From the NCBI GenBank assembly GCA_040221475.1, contig JAVKEJ010000053.1, forward strand, positions 832,960 to 896,959: 64,000 nt of DNA, in the 5' to 3' direction. This document shows, piece after piece, positions 8,780 through 16,467 of this stretch. Below the pieces are notes generated by a model, which was not told the origin of the DNA, did not search any database, and saw only the letters and a list, made by a program, of their open reading frames with translations. Position 1 is the first letter of the stretch, and every line of letters begins with the position of its first letter. The position numbers and the translations under genes are program-made. The stretch is from WLXB01 sp040221475 (GTDB lineage Bacteria; Pseudomonadota; Alphaproteobacteria; Rhodospirillales; Rhodospirillaceae).

Positions 8780-9181
8780 TTAGCCCGGAGCGCCTTGTGC
8801 ATGAATACTGCTATCCTTAACGGATTCTGAAGTATCGCCCGCACCTGAAGTATCAAGCGTTTCAATCGTCTGATCTAAGCGATCAGCGACCTGAGTTGCG
8901 GCAATACGCAGGCGATTATAGTCCGCTTTCACAGACTCTAATTCAGTCTGAAGGAAATTAAGCTGCCCATTACCAGACTGAACACTCGAATCTACCTCTG
9001 CGGGCAACTCAATAGCTGCTGCAGCGCCTTCGAGACGATCAACAGCAGCCCCTAGTCGTTTAAGCGCTTTCTCAACACGCTGGAGTCTATAGATCGCAAT
9101 ATCTTTCAACGGACTAGGCACCTTTTCTTGAACCACTACTGGAACATAGGCAGAGCTATAGCAAGCGTCAATCATCCACAT
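8780..9181 (-). CDS. Small coiled-coil protein upstream of zapA (DUF4164-like)
   Basis: Predicted cytoplasmic coiled-coil protein. The region from about residue 26 (KDIAIYRLQRVEKALKRL) to 115 is heptad-like, and the C-terminus is acidic and Ser-rich. A DUF4164-type coiled-coil gene ahead of zapA is common in Alphaproteobacteria; the assignment rests on position and composition. The first 20 codons are doubtful because a promoter-like sequence (-35 at 9171-9166, -10 at 9148-9143) lies inside them. GTG at 9121 or TTG at 9109 may be the real start. It could assist ZapA or the Z-ring; this is inference. Confidence 0.65.
   Translation of the reverse strand: MWMIDACYSSAYVPVVVQEKVPSPLKDIAIYRLQRVEKALKRLGAAVDRLEGAAAAIELPAEVDSSVQSGNGQLNFLQTELESVKADYNRLRIAATQVADRLDQTIETLDTSGAGDTSESVKDSSIHAQGAPG
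9143..9171 (-). promoter_or_regulatory. Sigma70-like promoter for the coiled-coil gene/zapA/6S unit
   Basis: On the minus strand TTGACG (9171-9166) and TATGTT (9148-9143) are separated by 17 bp, matching 5/6 and 4/6 of the consensus. Transcription would begin near 9136, inside the longest frame of the downstream gene, which argues for a shorter protein. No experimental support. Confidence 0.35.
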
Positions 9182-9327
9182 TTAGAACAAAAAACTGGCC
9201 CTGTTTAACTTCACGAAGAATTGGGTCTGTTCAGGCACGCAGCAGGTCGATATATCTTCCGCCTAACATTGAGACAGTTCAAACCTAATGTTGGTTAGCC
9301 TTCCAAATGACAGGGGAAAGAAAAGCG

Positions 9328-10257
9328 ATGAAGTTGACTCAACGCGTCAAGAAAATACTGGCCGCATATGAGAGCGATAATCCTGGCACGAAGGCCAATC
9401 TGGCACGCATTTTGATGCAGGGCCGCTTAAGCGGCACGGGCAAGCTCGTCATTTTGCCTGTCGATCAAGGATTTGAGCACGGGCCAGCACGCAGCTTCGC
9501 TCCCAATCCGCAAGGATACAACCCGCACTACCACTGGCAATTGGCTATTGATGCCGGATTATCTGCTTTTGCCGCCCCCCTCGGTATGATCGAAGCAGGG
9601 GCCTCAACCTTTGCCGGATCAGTGCCAACCATCCTCAAAATGAACAGCGCCAACTCTTTAAATGGAGAGAATGAAGCCCCAACGCAGGCAATTACGGCCA
9701 GCGTTGGCGACGCGTTGCGGCTTGGCTGCTCTGCGATTGGATACACAATCTACCCTGGCTCCCAGCAAGCGTATGGAATGATTGAAGATCTCAGGGAACT
9801 CACTGAAGAGGCCAAATCCGTTGGTCTTGCGGTTGTAGTGTGGTCTTACCCCCGCGGTGCCTATGTCTCAAAAGAAGGCGAAACGGCCTTAGATATTGTT
9901 GCTTATGCAGCACACATGGCTGCTCTGGCTGGTGCGCATATTATTAAAGTTAAATTGCCCACAGATCACTTAGATCTACCCGCCGCAGAAAAAGTTTATA
10001 AAGAAGAAAAAATCGACGGCTCCACACTGTCAAAGCGCGTCGCGCATGTGGTTCAAAGCTGCTTCGAAGGTCGGCGCATTGTGGTGTTTTCTGGGGGCGG
10101 TAAAAAAGGTCTGGATGGCCTTTACGACGAAGCCCGTGCCATTCGAGATGGTGGTGGCAATGGCTCTATTATTGGAAGAAATACATTCCAGCGCCCCAGA
10201 GACGACGCCATGGCTATGCTGGATACCTTGATCAACATCTACAGAGGTAAAGACTAG
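9328..10257 (+). CDS. fba: Class I fructose-bisphosphate aldolase (DhnA type)
   Basis: Schiff-base aldolase cleaving fructose-1,6-bisphosphate in glycolysis/gluconeogenesis. Recognisable segments are KLVILPVDQGFEHGP, the GAHIIKVKLPT strand carrying the Schiff-base lysine, and the phosphate-binding RRIVVFSGGGKKG and GSIIGRNTFQRP. An in-frame ATG exists at 9307, but the ATG at 9328 is preferred: GGGGAA sits 10 nt upstream of it, and MKLTQRVKKIL is the usual N-terminus. That gives 309 residues. It is 8 bp from thiE and likely co-transcribed with it. Confidence 0.92.
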   Translation: MKLTQRVKKILAAYESDNPGTKANLARILMQGRLSGTGKLVILPVDQGFEHGPARSFAPNPQGYNPHYHWQLAIDAGLSAFAAPLGMIEAGASTFAGSVPTILKMNSANSLNGENEAPTQAITASVGDALRLGCSAIGYTIYPGSQQAYGMIEDLRELTEEAKSVGLAVVVWSYPRGAYVSKEGETALDIVAYAAHMAALAGAHIIKVKLPTDHLDLPAAEKVYKEEKIDGSTLSKRVAHVVQSCFEGRRIVVFSGGGKKGLDGLYDEARAIRDGGGNGSIIGRNTFQRPRDDAMAMLDTLINIYRGKD

Positions 10258-10265
10258 GCTCGGGA

Positions 10266-10889
10266 ATGGCTTGCCGTCTTTATCTGATCACACCGCCACA
10301 AATAGCGGATACAGCTGGTTTCATAGACCAACTGCCAGCTGTTTTTGGAGCGGGTGATGTCGCGTGCCTCCAACTGCGCTTAAAAGGCGTTGATGATGAC
10401 ATCATCCGGCGCACAGTGGAGGCGATGCTTCCTGTCTGTGAACGGGCTGATGTGGCTTTAATATTAAATGACCGGCCAGATCTCGCGGCATCTACTGGAT
10501 GCGACGGCGTCCATATTGGTCCTGAAGATATGTCCTATGGGGATGCTAGAAAACTGGTCGGTGCAGAAGCCTCAGTCGGCGTTTCATGTAAGACTTCAAG
10601 GCATTTGGCGATGACAGCAGCTGAGGCTGGCGCAGATTACGTCGCTTTTGGAGCTTTTTTCCCCTCAAACACCAAGCAAGACGTAGAAATAGCCCCAATT
10701 CAGTTGATTGAGGTCTGGTCAGAAACAACAAATGTACCATCTGTTGCAATTGGCGGTATTACAACTGAGAACTGCCAACCTTTAATCGAGGCTGGCGCCG
10801 ATTTTCTTGCCGTCTCAGCTGGTGTTTGGGTCTATAAAGATGGCCCGGAAAGTGCTGTGCGTTCATTTTCGGAGATAATGGCCCAATAA
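10266..10889 (+). CDS. thiE: Thiamine phosphate synthase
   Basis: TIM-barrel enzyme joining HMP-pyrophosphate to the thiazole phosphate. Visible motifs: LQLRLKGVDD (substrate strand), LILNDRPDLA, CDGVHIGPEDM, VGVSCKTSRHLAMTAAEAGADYVAFGAFFPS, and the C-terminal IGGITTEN / ADFLAVSAGVW phosphate-binding loops. Length 207 is normal. No other thi gene lies nearby, and no THI-box riboswitch was seen in front of the fba-thiE pair. Confidence 0.92.
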   Translation: MACRLYLITPPQIADTAGFIDQLPAVFGAGDVACLQLRLKGVDDDIIRRTVEAMLPVCERADVALILNDRPDLAASTGCDGVHIGPEDMSYGDARKLVGAEASVGVSCKTSRHLAMTAAEAGADYVAFGAFFPSNTKQDVEIAPIQLIEVWSETTNVPSVAIGGITTENCQPLIEAGADFLAVSAGVWVYKDGPESAVRSFSEIMAQ

Positions 10890-10977
10890 TCAAAAAATGA
10901 GGTATTCTGGGCCTTCCCATTAGGGACTGATCCGCATAATGTGACCTCGACTTAGAACCTGAAATCAGGCAGATAAA

Positions 10978-11526
10978 ATGAAATACCGGATTGCACTTCT
11001 CATAACCTATCTCTTCCTTGGCGTTAGCCAAAGCTACGCGCAGGAAGCAAAAAACGTCGCGCCGCCCCCTCCTCCCGAGATTGCTGAGGAAGAAGAAGAA
11101 ATTCCAGCCCAACCGGCCGCGCAAAAAAAGAAGAAACTGGATCATTGCAGCCCTGTTTCTACTAAAACCTGTGATGGCCTTGAGGAAGTTGCCAATTTGG
11201 GCGAAGAAGCATGGAAAATTGGTGCTATGGGCGCAGCAATGTGCTCAAAGAGCGCCGCGATTGAAGCCACCAGAAAAAGCCGTAAAGACCGCATAGAATA
11301 CGAAGAGCTTCTAGCCGATATCGCTGAAGACAACGAAACAGAATACACTCCCTGGGTTCCGGCTGAAACCAATTCTGAGTTTGCCACCAGAACCGCTGCT
11401 GAGTGCAGTTCGAACCATGGGTATTGGTGTGGTGAGATGCAATTGGCGGCAGCCGAAATCACTGATCCCGCCCTTCAGGCGGAAGCTCTTGCCATGATCG
11501 AAACGGCCTGCGCACCACCAGAATAG
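10978..11526 (+). CDS. Exported hypothetical protein with six or more cysteines
   Basis: Signal peptide at residues 1-21 (hydrophobic core LLITYLFLG, cleavage after SYA). Next comes a Pro/Glu-rich linker with PPPPPEIAEEEEE and a KKKK patch. A compact domain from about residue 52 has cysteines in HCSPVSTKTCDG, AAMCSKS, AECSSNHGYWCGE and ETACAPP, suggesting periplasmic disulfides. The conserved-looking TPWVPAETNSEFATRTAAEC segment resembles part of an alphaproteobacterial exported family, but no function is known to me. It is a single gene with its own terminator downstream. Confidence 0.7.
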   Translation: MKYRIALLITYLFLGVSQSYAQEAKNVAPPPPPEIAEEEEEIPAQPAAQKKKKLDHCSPVSTKTCDGLEEVANLGEEAWKIGAMGAAMCSKSAAIEATRKSRKDRIEYEELLADIAEDNETEYTPWVPAETNSEFATRTAAECSSNHGYWCGEMQLAAAEITDPALQAEALAMIETACAPPE

Positions 11527-11550
11527 AAAATACATTCAACACTATGATCT

Positions 11551-11582
11551 AAAACGGCAGGCACAGCCCTGCCGTTTTTATT
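11551..11582 (+). terminator. Rho-independent terminator between the exported protein gene and epmA
   Basis: AACGGCAGG and CCCTGCCGTT form a GC-rich stem around a short loop, followed by TTTTTATTTTTA on the plus strand. The opposite strand has only four T after the stem, so it is stronger for the plus-strand gene but may help end the convergent epmA transcript. Confidence 0.8.
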
Positions 11583-11597
11583 TTTAGGCATGACCTT

Positions 11598-12647
11598 TTA
11601 ATCGCGGACCAGGTCAACCGCGGACCACATCACGTCTTTGACCTGACCGGCACCAGTGAGAAGCATAGCCAGCCGGTCGATGCCAAGAGCCATACCTGCT
11701 GAAGGCGGAACACTCGCCAAAGCCATCAAAAAATCCTCATCAATTGGTAATTGCGTCCCGTATTGAGTCTCAAAAACGCTGCGGTCCCGCTCGAAGCGCT
11801 GGCGTTGGTCTTCAGCATCTGTCAATTCTGAAAACCCATTCGCTAATTCCACACCGCAAGCATAAGCTTCAACGCGCTCACAGATCCTTGGATCTTGCGG
11901 TTTATGACGCGCTAATGCCCCCACCGGCGCTGGGTAGTCATACAAAAAGATCGGCGGCCCCTTTTTTAAGGCTGGCTCAACTTTTTCCAGCATCACCCGA
12001 TGAAAGATATTATCCCAAGAGTCAGTGTCCTCGCACCTCACACCTGATTGACGGGCTGCAGATAAAAAGGATCCCGTTTTTTCAGCACCATCACCTTCCA
12101 CCTGAGCCAGCAAATCGATGCCTGCGTAAACAGAAAAAGCTTCTGCAATAGAGAGCTTTTTCCATGTTTTTTCGATGGAAACCGCTACACCTTGGTACTT
12201 AAACTGTTTTGCGCTTGAGGCATTGGCCGCCAATAAAGCCAAAGCCTGCACGTCTTCTATGAGACTCTCATAGCTCGCTCCTGCCCTGTACCATTCCAAC
12301 ATCGTGAACTCTGGATGGTGGAGAGGCCCATCCTCATGATCACGAAATACATGGCAAATTTGAAAAATTCGCCGTTCGCCCGCAGCCAAGAGTTTTTTCA
12401 TCGCAAATTCAGGTGATGTATGAAGAAAACGGTTCATATGTGGCGCAGTAAACGCCCCGGCGACAGACGCTTTTATCGGCCTAATATGGCGGTCTATGCC
12501 GGGGGAGACTTGCAGGATTGGCGTCTCAACCTCAAGAAATCCCTCGTCATCAAAGTAAGTCCGGATAGCCTTTAGAATTCGCGCACGGGCGTGCAAATTG
12601 CTCTTGCGCGCGGCGTAACGTGTCTTATCCCAGCTGGGTCTCGGCAT
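11598..12647 (-). CDS. epmA: EF-P--(R)-beta-lysine ligase (GenX/PoxA)
   Basis: Lysyl-tRNA-synthetase paralogue that attaches beta-lysine to EF-P. It contains class II synthetase motif 2 (FRDHEDGPLHHPEFTMLEWYRAG) and motif 3 (SAGMALGIDRLAMLL) but lacks the anticodon-binding domain, giving the typical 349 residues. It is divergent from efp, its substrate gene, across about 130 bp, which supports the assignment. The aminomutase epmB is not in the window. Confidence 0.95.
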   Translation of the reverse strand: MPRPSWDKTRYAARKSNLHARARILKAIRTYFDDEGFLEVETPILQVSPGIDRHIRPIKASVAGAFTAPHMNRFLHTSPEFAMKKLLAAGERRIFQICHVFRDHEDGPLHHPEFTMLEWYRAGASYESLIEDVQALALLAANASSAKQFKYQGVAVSIEKTWKKLSIAEAFSVYAGIDLLAQVEGDGAEKTGSFLSAARQSGVRCEDTDSWDNIFHRVMLEKVEPALKKGPPIFLYDYPAPVGALARHKPQDPRICERVEAYACGVELANGFSELTDAEDQRQRFERDRSVFETQYGTQLPIDEDFLMALASVPPSAGMALGIDRLAMLLTGAGQVKDVMWSAVDLVRD

Positions 12648-12777
12648 ACTAATGACTCACATGTCTCATGGCTTTGAAGGCCGAGCCCGTTGCACGGCTA
12701 AAGGCAAACTGATAAAAGCCCGCCTCACGGTCGGACTTTCGACCGACATTCTTCACACTTCCAGCGGCGATGACAGC

Positions 12778-13344
12778 ATGAAAATTCAAGCCAATACAAT
12801 GCGCCCGGGGATGGTCATTGAACACCAAGACAAACAATGGACGATCCTCAAGATTGAACTTCTGCAACCGGGCAAGGGTGGTGCATTTATACAAGTCGAA
12901 ATGCGTGATATTGCGTCGGGTAATAAATCTAATGACCGATGGAGAACCCAGGATTCTGTTGAAAAACTAGAGGTCCGCGAAATTGATAGCCAGTATCTTT
13001 TCAAAGATGGCGATCAATACACCTTCATGGATACTGAGACCTTTGAACAGTTTGTATTAACTGCTGATGATATCGGTGATGCGGCACCCTATTTGCAGGA
13101 CGGCATGGCTGTTATGGCAGATACCATTGAAGGTAAGCCGGTCAGCATTAAAGTCCCACAAAACGTAACCCTTGAAGTTGTAGAAGCTGATGCCGTTGTC
13201 AAAGGGCAAACAGCGACATCCTCATATAAGCCCGGTATTCTTGAAAACGGCGTCAAAGTGATGATTCCGCCTTTCGTGGAAGCCGGAACGCGCATCGTCG
13301 TAAATACCATTGACGGCACTTACGTCGAACGCGCCAAAGACTGA
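12778..13344 (+). CDS. efp: Elongation factor P
   Basis: Rescues ribosomes stalled at polyproline. The start is set at MKIQANTMRPGMVIEH, the canonical N-terminus; in-frame codons upstream are not part of the protein. This gives 188 residues in three beta-barrel domains. The modification loop is QPGKGGAF with the acceptor Lys33, fitting the adjacent epmA. Proline-rich proteins are encoded nearby (TolA, the OmpA-like protein, the 11-kb exported protein), for which EF-P would be needed. Followed 11 bp later by the inositol-phosphatase-like gene. Confidence 0.96.
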   Translation: MKIQANTMRPGMVIEHQDKQWTILKIELLQPGKGGAFIQVEMRDIASGNKSNDRWRTQDSVEKLEVREIDSQYLFKDGDQYTFMDTETFEQFVLTADDIGDAAPYLQDGMAVMADTIEGKPVSIKVPQNVTLEVVEADAVVKGQTATSSYKPGILENGVKVMIPPFVEAGTRIVVNTIDGTYVERAKD

Positions 13345-13355
13345 GGCCATAAATA

Positions 13356-14171
13356 GTGGCAGTCCGGACCCCAATTTTGAATGTTATGGTTGGCGCTGCT
13401 GAAAAAGCATCGCGCATGATCAAACGAGACTTCGGTGAGGTCGAGAACCTGCAGGTGTCGCGTAAGGGCACCAGTGATTTTGTATCAGCGGCTGACACGA
13501 GAACCGAAAAAACGCTTCAATATGAGCTTTCTAAAGCACGGCCTGGATTTGGCTTCATTATGGAAGAATCTGGTGAGGTTAAGGGTGAAGACCCCAACCG
13601 CACATGGATCATTGATCCTATTGATGGAACAACCAACTTCATCCATGGCATTCCACACTTCGCAATTTCGATTGCTTTGATGGAACACGGCGAATTGGTC
13701 GCTGGCTTGGTTTACAACCCCATTTTCGAAGAACTATTCGTCGCCGAGAAAGGTCAAGGCGCGACCTGCAATAACCGCAGACTTCGTGTCGCATCGCGGG
13801 AAAACTTGTCGGACTGCGTCCTTGCGACAGGTATTCCGCATTTGGGGCGTGGCGATCATGCCAAATACATGCCCCAGTTGACGGCCGCGATGGCTGCAAC
13901 GGCTGGAATCAGGCGTTTTGGGTCCGCTTCTCTTGATCTGGCTTATGTCGCAGCCGGACGAGTCGACGGCTTTTGGGAAACAGGCCTTCAGACTTGGGAT
14001 GTCGCAGCCGGTATTCTTCTGGTGCGTGAAGCTGGCGGATTTATTACCGAAATCGACGGCAAAGGCGACGGTTTAAGCGGAGAGTCCGTATTAGCGACAA
14101 ATCCGCGTCTGCATCGCCCGCTCAGCCATCTTTTGACGGGCAAAAAGACGGAACGGCTGCGCGCCCGTTAG
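13356..14171 (+). CDS. suhB: Inositol monophosphatase family protein (SuhB-like)
   Basis: Metal-dependent phosphatase. The two family signatures are intact: WIIDPIDGTTNFIHGIP (metal-binding Asp residues) and WDVAAGILLVREAGG near the C-terminus, plus the upstream EESGE metal ligand. The best start is GTG at 13356, 11 bp after efp; an internal ATG nine codons later is an alternative. Likely substrates are inositol-1-phosphate or similar sugar phosphates; SuhB relatives also act in rRNA transcription. Co-transcribed with efp, as in many Alphaproteobacteria. Confidence 0.9.
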   Translation: MAVRTPILNVMVGAAEKASRMIKRDFGEVENLQVSRKGTSDFVSAADTRTEKTLQYELSKARPGFGFIMEESGEVKGEDPNRTWIIDPIDGTTNFIHGIPHFAISIALMEHGELVAGLVYNPIFEELFVAEKGQGATCNNRRLRVASRENLSDCVLATGIPHLGRGDHAKYMPQLTAAMAATAGIRRFGSASLDLAYVAAGRVDGFWETGLQTWDVAAGILLVREAGGFITEIDGKGDGLSGESVLATNPRLHRPLSHLLTGKKTERLRAR

Positions 14172-14282
14172 TTTGCGAGACTTTCATGTCAGGCGTTGTC
14201 GGTTAGGCCACCCTTGGGGTAGGGTTCTGACCTCACGGGGTAACCTGTGCAGTAAACACGGAATCTAAGTTAGGATTGAGAT

Positions 14283-15200
14283 ATGGCTAAGGGGCGTTGC
14301 GGACAAAGCATCCGCGCTCAGGTGTTAAACACAGCGCTGACCTGCGCAATTTTCGGCGCTGTATTAGGCTTGGACCAAAACGTGCACGCTCAAAATTCTG
14401 AAGGTGTTGCCGTTAATCTTGATGTACTTGATGACCTAGATTCACGAGCACTCGCGCCTCGCCTCTTAATGCCAACTGCGCCACTGACATCGGGCCGCAT
14501 AGTGCTAAGGCCGCCGCCTGGGGTTAGCGCCATCACACCAGGACAGTCTCGCGTGGTTTTGCGCCCCCCCCCGGGTGTACCAAATCGTGCCGCAGCAACA
14601 CCCAGCATAACGGTGCCTAAACCGGCCCCTCCGGCAGCATCTCCGCCAACCTCTGTAACTTCAGTTACCCCATCTCCATCGGTCACTCAGCCTGCGCCAG
14701 CCCCCGCGGCAACGACTGCTCCAACTCCTCCAGCTCCACTCGCCGCTGAGATGTCCGATCCTGCGCCAAAATTATCAGCATCAGGTGTACCCGTAACAAT
14801 GGGGCCTGCCGTTGAGTCCATGCCAGACCCGGCACCAGAACCGATTATTCAGCCGGAAGCAGACCAGGTGGCATCGCTTCCGCCCGAGATGACCGACGCG
14901 CCAATCACGATAGCTTTTAGCCCAGAAGAAAAAGACTTACCGCTCTCTGCCGCCGCTAGCTTGGCATCCGTCACTGAGCGCATGAATTCTGACAGTAATC
15001 TGCGTGTGCAATTGCTAGGATACGCGAGCAGTTCCGATGGCTCGCCCAGTAGTGTCCGCAGAATGTCATTGAGCCGGGCGCTATCCGTCCGTGAGTTTCT
15101 CATGGACGCTGGCATTCAAAGCACCCGGATTGAAGTGAGAGCACTTGGCGACCAAATTGAGAGCGGTGAACCAAACCGTGTCGATGTGGTCTTAGAGTAG
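14283..15200 (+). CDS. Exported proline-rich protein with OmpA-like C-terminal domain
   Basis: Signal-like N-terminus (hydrophobic residues about 18-34, VHAQ cleavage). A duplicated RIVLRPPPGV / RVVLRPPPGV element follows, then a long Pro/Ala/Thr/Ser-rich region (residues 100-190), then a C-terminal OmpA-like domain from about 215 with LLGYASSSDGSPSSVRRMSLSRALSVREFL. The domain is short but has the order of peptidoglycan-binding OmpA folds. A run of nine C sits in the second RPPPGV repeat. It is the first gene of a three-gene set with the MotA/TolQ-like and MotB-like genes; likely a periplasmic partner of that complex. Confidence 0.75.
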   Translation: MAKGRCGQSIRAQVLNTALTCAIFGAVLGLDQNVHAQNSEGVAVNLDVLDDLDSRALAPRLLMPTAPLTSGRIVLRPPPGVSAITPGQSRVVLRPPPGVPNRAAATPSITVPKPAPPAASPPTSVTSVTPSPSVTQPAPAPAATTAPTPPAPLAAEMSDPAPKLSASGVPVTMGPAVESMPDPAPEPIIQPEADQVASLPPEMTDAPITIAFSPEEKDLPLSAAASLASVTERMNSDSNLRVQLLGYASSSDGSPSSVRRMSLSRALSVREFLMDAGIQSTRIEVRALGDQIESGEPNRVDVVLE

Positions 15201-15239
15201 CTTGAGAGACAATTTAGAAAGTATTTCAGCGGATCCAGC

Positions 15240-16448
15240 ATGACAGACACGACACGTTTTCTTACACGCATGATCCTTTTTTTAGTCGCAGGCGGCGTCG
15301 CAGGTGCGTTCCTATACGGAACGCTGATCGATGCGTTCCTCGCAAATCCGCTATTGAACGGTCTCATTCTCGGGGTCCTTCTCATCGGCATCATGCTAAA
15401 TGTCCGACAAGTCGTGATGCTGAAGCCCGAAATTGAGTGGCTTGAATCGTTTCAAGGCCGCGCGGAAAAGAGGCTAAGCGCGCAAACCTCAAATGATGAT
15501 GAGCCTCAATCCCTCTCCAGCACTGGACCTAGGCTTCTGTCGCCTATGGCACGCATGTTGTCAGAAAGTAACAGCCGCGGCGGTAAATTCTCCCTCAGCG
15601 CCCAAGCCATGCGGACTCTCTTGGACGGGATCGCCTCCCGCCTTGAGGAATCTCGAGACCTCGCCCGCTACTTTATCGGACTGTCCATCTTCTTAGGCCT
15701 TCTGGGGACGTTCTGGGGGCTTCTTGGCACGGTCGCCTCTGTGGGCGACGTTATCCGCAATCTGTCAATCACCGGCGACGACATCTCTCTCGTTTTCAAT
15801 GATCTTAAGGCGGGCCTTGAAGCACCTTTAGGAGGGATGGGAACGGCATTTTCATCTTCTCTCTTTGGCCTGGCGGGTTCCCTTGTTCTGGGGTTCTTAG
15901 ACCTCCAAGCGGGACAAGCACAAAACGCTTTCTACAATGACCTAGAAGAATGGCTGTCTGGCATGACACGGCTCTCTTCTGGCACCAGTGTTGGCGACGG
16001 TGAGCAAGGTGTCTCGGCTTACACGGAGGCCCTCCTAGAACAAACGGCCGAGAGCCTGGATGAGCTTCAGCGCATATTAGGGCGCAGTGAAGAAAGCCGA
16101 ATTGCGGCGAACGAACACTTTGCGACCATGAATGAGAAGCTTTCCTTGCTGACAGAACAGATGAAGGCAGAGCAGCAAGTCCTTCTAAAAGTTGCCGGAA
16201 ATCAAAAAGACCTGGCACCCCTTTTGGAAAAGATCGGATCACTCGGTGACATCTTTAACCAACCTCAAAATGCCGGGTTTGACCAAGATACCAAGACCCA
16301 TATCCGCAATATGGATCACGCGCTTGGGCGCTTGGTGACCGAGTTGATGTCCGGCAGAGATCAGATGGTGAAAGACATCCGATCTGAAATCAAACTCCTT
16401 TCCAAGACTGTGGCAGCTTCAAGTGGCCGCTCAGAGAACAACGACTAA
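15240..16448 (+). CDS. MotA/TolQ/ExbB-type proton channel protein
   Basis: Predicted inner-membrane stator subunit. Two membrane segments lie near the N-terminus (about 10-30 and 36-56). A cytoplasmic loop follows, then two more in SIFLGLLGTFWGLLGTV (near residue 150) and SSSLFGLAGSLVLGFLDL (near 205), the MotA_ExbB core. Residues 260-400 are a cytoplasmic helical tail. No flagellar genes are near, so it is probably not a flagellar motor. With the next gene it forms a MotAB-like pair of unassigned function, conserved in many Alphaproteobacteria to my knowledge. Confidence 0.8.
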   Translation: MTDTTRFLTRMILFLVAGGVAGAFLYGTLIDAFLANPLLNGLILGVLLIGIMLNVRQVVMLKPEIEWLESFQGRAEKRLSAQTSNDDEPQSLSSTGPRLLSPMARMLSESNSRGGKFSLSAQAMRTLLDGIASRLEESRDLARYFIGLSIFLGLLGTFWGLLGTVASVGDVIRNLSITGDDISLVFNDLKAGLEAPLGGMGTAFSSSLFGLAGSLVLGFLDLQAGQAQNAFYNDLEEWLSGMTRLSSGTSVGDGEQGVSAYTEALLEQTAESLDELQRILGRSEESRIAANEHFATMNEKLSLLTEQMKAEQQVLLKVAGNQKDLAPLLEKIGSLGDIFNQPQNAGFDQDTKTHIRNMDHALGRLVTELMSGRDQMVKDIRSEIKLLSKTVAASSGRSENND

Positions 16449-16467
16449 GCCGGTTTAAGCAGCAGTC

